DNA from: Acidobacteriota bacterium
Lineage (GTDB): Bacteria > Acidobacteriota > Vicinamibacteria > Vicinamibacterales > 2-12-FULL-66-21
Length of the DNA: 23,295 nt
Direction of reading: 5' to 3'
Assembly (NCBI GenBank): GCA_013694635.1
Contig: JACDCA010000775.1
Coordinates: 1 to 23,295 of the forward strand
In this document: positions 1-5,596 of the stretch, in pieces
Numbering within the stretch: position 1 is the first letter of the stretch
Layout: each line of letters opens with the position of its first letter
Translations under genes and position numbers: made by a program
Notes under the pieces: model-generated
What the model saw: only the letters and a program-made list of their open reading frames with translations
Database searches by the model: none
What the model was told of the DNA's origin: nothing

Positions 1-297
1 GACGCATGGCTTGTCCTGAGCGCTGTCGAAGGAGACCTCGTCGAAGCCGCGTCCCACCAGCCCGCAAAGAGCGGCGATGGCGGCTTCCTCGTCGTCGCCG
101 TCCACGGCAATGGTCACTGTACTTCCCTGCGCCGCCGACAGCAGCAGCAGTCCCATGATGCTCTTTCCGTCAATCTCACGTCCGCCTTTCGCCACGCGGA
201 CGCTGGCGGCAAAACTGCTCGCCAGGTGCACGAACTTTGCCGCCGCCCGTGCGTGGAGCCCCAGGGGATTGACGACCTTCATCGCGCAGGTCGTCAC
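1..297 (-). CDS. ptsH: HPr phosphocarrier protein of the PTS, 3' end cut by the window edge
   Basis: HPr accepts phosphate from enzyme I on a histidine and passes it to EIIA proteins; in genomes with HprK it is also phosphorylated on a serine. The active-site motif GLHARAAAKF and the regulatory motif GKSIMG are both visible. I chose the GTG at 297 because it overlaps the EIIA stop codon (GTGA) and numbers the two key residues exactly as in the family: His15 and Ser46. The in-frame ATG at 282 would remove the first beta strand. The normal HPr fold should end near residue 87 (GFDE), but the frame stays open to the window edge and reads through a dispersed repeat (7-33), adding at least 12 residues (VSFDSAQDKPCV). 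That tail is unusual. Enzyme I would be expected beyond the left edge; this is inference from common gene order. Confidence 0.93.
   Translation of the reverse strand, partial: MTTCAMKVVNPLGLHARAAAKFVHLASSFAASVRVAKGGREIDGKSIMGLLLLSAAQGSTVTIAVDGDDEEAAIAALCGLVGRGFDEVSFDSAQDKPCV
7..33. repeat. Short copy of a dispersed repeat inside the 3' end of ptsH
   Basis: The plus strand reads TGGC, three bases, then GTCCTGAGCG, two bases, then GTCGAAGGA. The same flanking blocks (TGGCNNGTCCTGAGCG and GTCGAAGG) occur at 724-764, where 16 bases including a small perfect palindrome sit between them. Here only CT separates them, so this copy lacks the internal hairpin. It lies in the ptsH reading frame and encodes the extra C-terminal residues of HPr. 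Confidence 0.6.
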
Positions 298-722
298 GCT
301 TTTTCCCCCCGAAGCAGATCCGAGGCGACCCAGATCGCGTTGCGCCCGTGCTCCCTCATTTCACGAGCGACGGTGAGCAGATCTGCCGCCTGTTGCGGCC
401 GCGCGAGCTTGATCAGCATCGGCAGGTTCACGCCGGTAATGACCTCGACGTTTGAACTGACAAACGTGACCCCCAGGTTCGCGGGTGTACCGCCGAACAT
501 GTCCGTGAGGACCAGTACGCCCGCGCCCTCCCCTTCGCCAGGCGCCAGGGCGGACACCCGCTCGATGGCCCGGCCAATCTCCTCCCGCGCGTGTTCCACT
601 TCCTCGTGCCATCCGATCGACACCGCCGTGAAGTGCGGCAGGTCGCCGACGATCATCTCGGCGGAGTTGACCAGCTCGGTCGCGAGCTGTCCGTGCGTGA
701 CGACGACAACGCCTAACCGCAC
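294..722 (-). CDS. PTS EIIA domain protein of the mannose/fructose (EIIA-Man) family
   Basis: This 142-residue protein is a stand-alone cytoplasmic EIIA-Man domain that takes phosphate from HPr on a histidine. The motif VVVTHGQLA places the phosphorylated residue at His10, and LTDMFGGTPANL (about residues 72-83) is the other hallmark of the fold. The GTG start at 722 gives the usual family N-terminus, with the first beta strand at residues 2-8. Its stop overlaps the HPr start (GTGA), so the two are translationally coupled. No EIIB, EIIC or EIID gene is seen next to it, so a purely regulatory role alongside HprK and RapZ is likely, though a transporter elsewhere in the genome cannot be excluded. 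Confidence 0.93.
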   Translation of the reverse strand: MRLGVVVVTHGQLATELVNSAEMIVGDLPHFTAVSIGWHEEVEHAREEIGRAIERVSALAPGEGEGAGVLVLTDMFGGTPANLGVTFVSSNVEVITGVNLPMLIKLARPQQAADLLTVAREMREHGRNAIWVASDLLRGEKA

Positions 723-723
723 G

Positions 724-764
724 TGGCCCGTCCTGAGCGAGCGCCAACGGCGCGAGTCGAAGGG
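724..764. repeat. Dispersed repeat with internal palindrome filling the EIIA-rapZ spacer
   Basis: The spacer between the rapZ stop (765) and the EIIA start (722) consists of almost nothing but this element. It contains TCCTGAGCG, a perfect 5-base-pair hairpin GCGCC-AAC-GGCGC (741-753) and GTCGAAGG near its right end, with GCCC and GGGC at its outer edges. A shortened copy occurs at 7-33. The long flanks are not self-complementary, so it is a mobile-looking dispersed repeat rather than a simple terminator. No U-tract follows on the minus strand. Confidence 0.6.
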
Positions 765-1682
765 CTACTCATTGCCAACGTCGCGGTGCCGGACGCGGAT
801 CCGGACGCCGCCGAGTCCCGACAGATTCTTCTTCAGTGCTTCGGCGATCGCGACGGAGCGATGACGCCCTCCCGTGCAGCCGATGCCGATCGTCAGATAC
901 GACTTTCCTTCCGTTACGTAATGCGGCACCAGGAACTTCAGCAGTTTCGAGGTATGGGTCAGGAACTGGCGCTTGGTTTTCGACTTGTCCAGGTACTTCA
1001 TCACCTCGGCGTCGCGTCCGGTCAGCGGCCGCAGTTCCGGGACGAAGTGTGGATTCGGCAGAAACCGGACGTCGAACAGCAGGTCGAGATCCACGGGGAT
1101 GCCGTTCTTGAATCCGAAGCTGAGGACCGTGACAACCAGCGGCTTTCCCGGCGCACGGCCCGCGGCCACGCCGGTGAAGGCCTGACGCAGCTCGTGCACG
1201 TTCATCTCGGACGTGTCGACGACGTGGTCGGCCATCTCGCGGATGCGTTCGAGCGTCTTGCGCTCTTCACGGATCCCTTCGATGGCTGAGCGGTCGTGCG
1301 CCAGCGGATGCGGCCGCCGCGTCTCACTGAACCGGCGCACCAGTGTCGGCTCGGCGGCCTCGAGAAAAATCAGCACGGGGTCCAGATTCCGCTTTCGCTT
1401 CAATGCGTTGTAGACGCGTGGAAACTCGCGCAGCATCATCCCCTCGCGAACATCGACAACGACCGCGGCGCGGGAGATTTCGCTGCCCGCGCGCTGCGTC
1501 AGGTCCGCCAAAGTCGGCAGAAGCGTCACCGGGAGGTTGTCGACGCAGAAGAATCCGAGGTCCTCCAGCGCCTTGATCGCCTGCGACTTGCCGGAGCCGG
1601 CGAGTCCGGTCAGGACTACGAACTTCGACGTGACCGCGGACCCCGCCGCGTGGCGGGCGGCGTGACGCTTTTCGCGGATCAA
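765..1682 (-). CDS. rapZ: RapZ / YvcJ family nucleotide-binding protein
   Basis: RapZ proteins bind nucleotides; in Enterobacteria RapZ is an RNA adaptor that targets GlmZ for RNase E, and YvcJ is the Bacillus homologue. The target here is unknown. The Walker A motif GLAGSGKS lies at residues 26-33, followed by the typical ALEDLGFFCVDNLP. The conserved C-terminal motif GIGCTGGRHRSV is at about 266-277. The reading frame is open far upstream into hprK, so the start must be chosen: the TTG at 1682 overlaps the hprK stop as TTGA and gives 305 residues, slightly longer than the usual 285-290. No ATG or GTG lies between it and the P-loop in this frame. Coupled translation from hprK is likely. It sits between hprK and EIIA, as in many rpoN neighbourhoods. 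Confidence 0.92.
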   Translation of the reverse strand: MIREKRHAARHAAGSAVTSKFVVLTGLAGSGKSQAIKALEDLGFFCVDNLPVTLLPTLADLTQRAGSEISRAAVVVDVREGMMLREFPRVYNALKRKRNLDPVLIFLEAAEPTLVRRFSETRRPHPLAHDRSAIEGIREERKTLERIREMADHVVDTSEMNVHELRQAFTGVAAGRAPGKPLVVTVLSFGFKNGIPVDLDLLFDVRFLPNPHFVPELRPLTGRDAEVMKYLDKSKTKRQFLTHTSKLLKFLVPHYVTEGKSYLTIGIGCTGGRHRSVAIAEALKKNLSGLGGVRIRVRHRDVGNE

Positions 1683-2677
1683 AGATCGTCCCCCTGGTCG
1701 AGCTCGTGCTCGGCCGTTCGCGTCGCCGGATCGAGCTCGCGGTGAATGCGGTCGACCAGCCGGCGCGCGGCGTGATGGCCGCGGCTCCGCAGCAGCTGAT
1801 TGCGTGCCGCCACCTCGACCAGGATGGCCACGTTTCGACCCGGCGCGACCGGCATTCTCACCAGCGGGATGCGGATCCCCAGTGTTTCGTAGAACTCGTC
1901 GTCGATGCCGAGGCGGTCGTACTCGCGTCCGGATTCCCATCTCTCCAATTGGACGACGAGCTCGACCCGCTTGGACGTTCGCGTGGACGCCACGCCGAAC
2001 AGGTCCTGCACGTTGATCAGCCCGAGGCCGCGGATCTCCATGTGGTGCCGCGTCAGTGCCGGGCACGAGCCGATGACGAACGACTGGGCCCGGCACCTCA
2101 GCTCGACGGCGTCGTCGGCGACAAGGCGGTGCCCGCGAACGACGAGGTCGAGCGCACACTCACTCTTGCCGATGCCGCTTTCCCCGACCACGAGGACACC
2201 GAGACCAAGGATGTCCATCAGCACACCGTGGACCACGCCGCGGGCTGACAGATACGCATCGAGCATCGCGGACAGCCGTGTCATCGCCTCGGGGGTCGTC
2301 GCAGCGGTGACGAGCAGCGGCACGGCAGCCTCCTCGGCGGCTGCCACGACTTCCGGCGGCGGCGTAAAGCCGCCGGTGACGAGCACGCAGGGCAGGTCGT
2401 GCGAGAAGACCCGCTTCAACGAGATGACGCGCTGTGCCGCCGACAGCGATTCTACGTAGCGGATCTCGCTTTCACCGAACACGAGCACGCGCCCGACATG
2501 CAGATAGGCGTCGAAACCGGACAGCGCGAGACCGGTCTTCTGGGGCTGAGGGATGATGATGCGCCGCTCCAGACCCGCACGGCCGGCCGCGAGGTCCAGG
2601 ACGAGTGCGCGCGAATCCGCCAGATCTCGCAGCAGGGTCGCAACCGTCACGCCCTGCGGCGGCGCTGTATCCGTCAT
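1679..2677 (-). CDS. hprK: HPr kinase/phosphorylase
   Basis: This bifunctional enzyme phosphorylates HPr on Ser46 with ATP (or pyrophosphate) and removes the phosphate by phosphorolysis. The 332-residue length fits the family. An N-terminal HprK domain (about 10-140) is followed by the kinase domain: catalytic His150 in VVHGVLMD, Walker A GESGIGKS at 165-172, the two aspartates in VADDAVE (188-189), the signature EIRGLGLINVQDLFG (about 214-228), and the C-terminal MPVAPGRNVAILVEVAA. ATG at 2677 is the start; no strong Shine-Dalgarno is visible. The stop overlaps the rapZ start. Its substrate residue is conserved in the HPr encoded three genes downstream. HprK outside Firmicutes usually marks a regulatory PTS, which is inference for this genome. 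Confidence 0.96.
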   Translation of the reverse strand: MTDTAPPQGVTVATLLRDLADSRALVLDLAAGRAGLERRIIIPQPQKTGLALSGFDAYLHVGRVLVFGESEIRYVESLSAAQRVISLKRVFSHDLPCVLVTGGFTPPPEVVAAAEEAAVPLLVTAATTPEAMTRLSAMLDAYLSARGVVHGVLMDILGLGVLVVGESGIGKSECALDLVVRGHRLVADDAVELRCRAQSFVIGSCPALTRHHMEIRGLGLINVQDLFGVASTRTSKRVELVVQLERWESGREYDRLGIDDEFYETLGIRIPLVRMPVAPGRNVAILVEVAARNQLLRSRGHHAARRLVDRIHRELDPATRTAEHELDQGDDL

Positions 2678-2716
2678 CGAGGTGATACGGACATTCTAAC
2701 TGGATGCTGTCAATCT

Positions 2717-2737
2717 CTGACGCCTAACGCCTGAGCC
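2717..2737. repeat. Heptamer array, left arm, in the hprK-hpf spacer
   Basis: Three contiguous 7-base units with consensus CTRACGC occur here (CTGACGC, CTAACGC, then the degenerate CTGAGCC). The block GCCTAAC at 2722-2728 is the exact reverse complement of the last unit of the right-hand array (GTTAGGC, 2773-2779), so the two arrays face each other across a 14-base gap. Confidence 0.6.
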
Positions 2738-2751
2738 CAATCAAGTGACCC

Positions 2752-2779
2752 GTTAGGAGTTAGACGTTAGCAGTTAGGC
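2752..2779. repeat. Heptamer array of four GTTAGNN units abutting the hpf stop codon
   Basis: Four perfectly phased 7-base units share GTTAG and differ only in the last two bases (GA, AC, CA, GC). The array ends one base before the hpf stop codon (TAA on the minus strand, 2783-2781). It therefore forms the immediate 3' flank of hpf and part of the hprK leader. Confidence 0.75.
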
Positions 2780-2780
2780 C

Positions 2781-3332
2781 TTACTCAAGCTCTATCAACC
2801 CGAGATTCCCGTCCTTGCGGCGATACAGGACGGTCAGCGCATCGTCGTCCGCATTACGGAACACGAGGAAGGTGTCGGGGCCGGCCTCGAGCCGCATGGC
2901 GGCGTCCTCGACCGACATCGGTTTGACGGCGTAGTTGCGCGCACGCACGATGCGCGTCGCCGGCGCGGCCGCCACGCCCCCGCCGTCGGCGCCTGCGGCG
3001 TTGGGCTCCCGTGGGGTCCGGCGGGCGGGTCCCTTGCGCCTCCGGTCGTCCCACTTGCCCTTCAGCTTCTTTGCCTGCTGCTCGATTTTCTGGGAGGCCT
3101 GCCGGATCGCGAGCGGCCAGTTGTTGCCTTCGCCGAGGCCCGTCAGCGTGTGATCGCCACGCGCGTGGATCACCATCTCCACCTTGTGACGGTATTTCTC
3201 CTTCGTCACGATCACCTGCGCCGACACGGCGGCGTCATTGAGAACGCGCTCGAGGGTCTTCAGTCTGCTGGTGATGAGCTGCCTGAGGTTTGGAGTGACT
3301 TCGACGTGCCGGCCGGTGATATCTAAACGCAT
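2781..3332 (-). CDS. hpf: Long-form ribosome hibernation promoting factor (HPF)
   Basis: HPF binds the decoding centre of idle ribosomes. The N-terminal domain (about 1-95: MRLDITGRHVEVTP at the start, KYRHKVEMVIHARG at 46-59) is the HPF/YfiA fold. A charged, glycine/alanine-rich linker (about 96-128) leads to the C-terminal dimerisation domain, with VKPMSVEDAAMRLE and LYRRKDGNLGLIE (about 136-181). This is the long form, which makes 100S dimers without RMF in Firmicutes and most other phyla, unlike the short E. coli Hpf. The ATG at 3332 has GGAAG six bases upstream, and this Shine-Dalgarno-like sequence belongs to a heptamer repeat. The gene follows rpoN, a widely conserved pairing. Confidence 0.96.
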   Translation of the reverse strand: MRLDITGRHVEVTPNLRQLITSRLKTLERVLNDAAVSAQVIVTKEKYRHKVEMVIHARGDHTLTGLGEGNNWPLAIRQASQKIEQQAKKLKGKWDDRRRKGPARRTPREPNAAGADGGGVAAAPATRIVRARNYAVKPMSVEDAAMRLEAGPDTFLVFRNADDDALTVLYRRKDGNLGLIELE

Positions 3333-3336
3333 TGTG

Positions 3337-3367
3337 AGCTTCCAGCTGCCAGCTTCCGGCTGCCAGC
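3337..3367. repeat. Heptamer array, left arm of an inverted repeat in the rpoN-hpf spacer
   Basis: Four 7-base units with consensus AGCTNCC are followed by a partial fifth. The arm pairs with 3391-3421: aligned as reverse complements, 27 of 31 positions match. On the minus strand the last unit gives GGAAG ahead of the hpf ATG. Confidence 0.75.
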
Positions 3368-3390
3368 TCGAAGCACCGATATCTTTCCGG

Positions 3391-3421
3391 GCTGGGAGCT
3401 GGAGGCTGGAAGCTGGAAGCT
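3391..3421. repeat. Heptamer array, right arm of an inverted repeat, overlapping the rpoN stop
   Basis: Four 7-base units with consensus GCTGGNN (variable bases GA, AG, AA, AA) and a terminal GCT run directly into the rpoN stop codon (TAG, 3422-3420). The arm is the near-complement of 3337-3367 across a 23-base loop. The transcript could fold into a long imperfect hairpin between rpoN and hpf. No U-tract follows, so a classic terminator is not shown. Confidence 0.75.
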
Positions 3422-4847
3422 AAAACAGCACCTTCCGCTGATTCGACGTCGGGATCTTCAGCTCCTCGCGGTACTTCGCGATGGTGCGGCGCGCGAGCAT
3501 CAGCCCTTCCTTCTGCAGGATGCTGACGATCTTCGAATCGCTCAACGGCTTCCGCGGGTCTTCGTTCTCGATGATCTTCCGGATCCGCTGCTTGATCGTC
3601 ACCGACGACACGCTGTCGCCGTACGAGCTGCTGATCCCACTGTGGAAGAAGAACTTCATCTCGAACACGCCCTGCGGCGTGTGCATGTATTTGTTGTTGA
3701 CGACGCGGCTCACCGTCGATTCGTGCATGCCGATGTCGTTGGCAACGTCACGAAGGACGAGCGGCCGCAGGTGCTCGATCCCGTGATCGAGGAACTCCCG
3801 CTGGAAGTTGATGATGCTCGTCGCGACCTTGTGGATCGTCTTCTGGCGCTGGTCGACCGACTTGATCAGCCACAGCGCCGAGCGGAACTTGTCTTTGACG
3901 TACGCGCGCGTCTCGTCGCTGTTCTCGCCGAGGCTCTTGTCGAGCAGGCGCCGGTACACCGGGCTGATGCGCAGCTGCGGTAGCCCTTCCTCGTTCAGCA
4001 TCGCGACGTACTGGTCTTCGACCTTCACGACATACACGTCCGGAATGACGTACTGCGACTGCGACGGGTTGTAGCGGCTGCCGGGCTTGGGATCGAGATT
4101 CCGGATGATCTCGACGTGTTCTTTCAGATCCTCGATCGTGAGGCCCAGCTTCCGGGCGATCTCCGGCACCTGGTGGTTCTGCAGCAGCCGCAGATGCTCG
4201 GTGATGATCTTTTCGGTGGCAGTCCCCTCCAGCCCGAGGTGCTTGATCTGCAGCCACAGGCATTCCTGGAGGTCTCGCGCGCACACGCCGATCGGATCGA
4301 AGGTCTGGAGGTGCTGAAGCCCCTTCTCGACTTCGATCACCGGCCACTCGCCCATCGCCGCGATCTCTTCAACGGAGGCAACGAGATAGCCGTCGTCATC
4401 GAGGTTGCCGATGATTGCGCGGCCGATTTCCTGCAGTTTTTCGTCGGAGGTCTGGAGCGAAAGCTGCCAGGCGAGGTGGTCGGCAAGCGAGGCTGCGCTC
4501 GACAACGTGTTCTCGATCGGCGGCAGCTCCTTGACTTCCTGCGGCGTGCGCGGCCGGTAGCCGTCATCCAGGTAGTCGCCGAAGAAGTATTCGTAGTCTG
4601 CGTCGTCCCAGGTATCGGGCTTGTCGGCCGTCGGTTGCTCTACGGGTTTCTCGGGCTGCTGCTGCTCGGCGGGCTGGAGCTCTTCGGTCTCGACTTCTTC
4701 GAGAAGCGGGTTCTCGACCATCTCCTGGTTCAGGAGGTCCGCAAGCTCCAGCGTGGACATCGGGAGGAGCTTGATCGCCTGCTGAAGCGATGGTGTGAGG
4801 ATGAGCTTTTGGACGAGTTTGGTATGTAGCTTTTGCGCGATCGCCAT
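3420..4847 (-). CDS. rpoN: RNA polymerase sigma-54 factor
   Basis: Sigma-54 directs RNA polymerase to -24/-12 promoters that need an AAA+ activator. All regions are present in 475 residues. The glutamine-rich activator-contact region I is at about 5-50 (QKLILTPSLQQAIKLLPM). An acidic variable region II follows (about 51-105), then the core-binding domain and a helix-turn-helix around 365-390 (ESTVSRVV). The RpoN box ARRTIAKYRE, which reads the -24 element, is at 452-461. The ATG at 4847 gives the expected N-terminus MAIAQKL. It lies 23 bases after lptB and before hpf, the standard arrangement. The NtrY-like kinase at 19081 could act upstream of a sigma-54 activator, but none is encoded in this window. 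Confidence 0.98.
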   Translation of the reverse strand: MAIAQKLHTKLVQKLILTPSLQQAIKLLPMSTLELADLLNQEMVENPLLEEVETEELQPAEQQQPEKPVEQPTADKPDTWDDADYEYFFGDYLDDGYRPRTPQEVKELPPIENTLSSAASLADHLAWQLSLQTSDEKLQEIGRAIIGNLDDDGYLVASVEEIAAMGEWPVIEVEKGLQHLQTFDPIGVCARDLQECLWLQIKHLGLEGTATEKIITEHLRLLQNHQVPEIARKLGLTIEDLKEHVEIIRNLDPKPGSRYNPSQSQYVIPDVYVVKVEDQYVAMLNEEGLPQLRISPVYRRLLDKSLGENSDETRAYVKDKFRSALWLIKSVDQRQKTIHKVATSIINFQREFLDHGIEHLRPLVLRDVANDIGMHESTVSRVVNNKYMHTPQGVFEMKFFFHSGISSSYGDSVSSVTIKQRIRKIIENEDPRKPLSDSKIVSILQKEGLMLARRTIAKYREELKIPTSNQRKVLF

Positions 4848-4870
4848 GGGTCGAGGAGCCTAGGCCAATC

Positions 4871-5596
4871 TTAGTCCAATCGGAAGTCAGTGCCGAGGTA
4901 AATCCTCTTCACTTCTTCATCATCTGCAAGGCTTTGCGGCGTTCCGCTCTTGAAGATCACCCCGTCGTGGACGATGTACGCCCGGTCGGTGATCCGCAGA
5001 GTTTCGCGGACGTTGTGGTCGGTGATGAGCACGCCGATCCCGCGCGACTTGAGGTGAAAAATGATCTTCTGGATGTCGGTGACGGCGATCGGGTCGATCC
5101 CAGCGAACGGCTCATCCAGCAGCATGAACTTCGGCGAGATCACGAGCGCACGCGTGATCTCCACTCGACGCCGTTCGCCGCCCGAGAGGGTGTAGGCCGG
5201 GGATTTCGCGAGCGGCGTCAGACCCAGCTCGGCCAACAGCTCGCCCAGACGCGTGCGGCGCCCCTGCCGGTTGAGATCGATCGTCTCGAGGATCGCGTTG
5301 AGATTCTCTTCGACCGTCAGACCGCGGAAGATGGACGCCTCCTGCGGAAGGTAGCCGATGCCTTTCCGGGCACGGATGTACATCGGATCGCGGGTGACGT
5401 CATTCCCGTCGAGCAGCACGCGGCCGGAGTCGGGGCTGGTCAAGCCGACGACCATCGCAAACGTGGTCGTTTTGCCGGCGCCATTCGGTCCCAGCAGTCC
5501 GACCACTTCACCGGATGCGATGTCGAGGCTCACACCTCGTACCACCGTGCGCCCGCTGTAGGATTTCGTCAGCTCTTGCGTGTGTAGAGTGGCCAT
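4871..5596 (-). CDS. lptB: LPS export ABC transporter ATP-binding protein LptB
   Basis: LptB is the cytoplasmic ATPase that, with LptF/LptG, extracts LPS from the inner membrane and pushes it along the LptC-LptA bridge. The 241 residues contain Walker A GPNGAGKTT (36-44), the Q-loop glutamine in YLPQEASIF (Q85), signature LSGGE (137-141), Walker B MLLDEP (158-163) and the H-loop in ITDHNVRE (H194). The LptB-typical FAGIDPIAV follows Walker B. I chose the ATG at 5596 because it shares one base with the stop of the upstream gene (TGATG); the frame is open further upstream, but only inside that gene. LptF/G are not in the window. Confidence 0.97.
   Translation of the reverse strand: MATLHTQELTKSYSGRTVVRGVSLDIASGEVVGLLGPNGAGKTTTFAMVVGLTSPDSGRVLLDGNDVTRDPMYIRARKGIGYLPQEASIFRGLTVEENLNAILETIDLNRQGRRTRLGELLAELGLTPLAKSPAYTLSGGERRRVEITRALVISPKFMLLDEPFAGIDPIAVTDIQKIIFHLKSRGIGVLITDHNVRETLRITDRAYIVHDGVIFKSGTPQSLADDEEVKRIYLGTDFRLD

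Noticed and set aside
1683..2159. Upstream extension of the rapZ frame through hprK
   Set aside because: This part is Arg/Pro/Gly-rich and overlaps a well-conserved hprK; RapZ homologues begin just before the P-loop.
2693..2713. A possible hprK promoter: TTGACA (minus strand, 2713-2708) and TAGAAT (2698-2693)
   Set aside because: Each box is good but they are only 9 bases apart, far from the 16-18 needed; at the right distance no -10 is seen.
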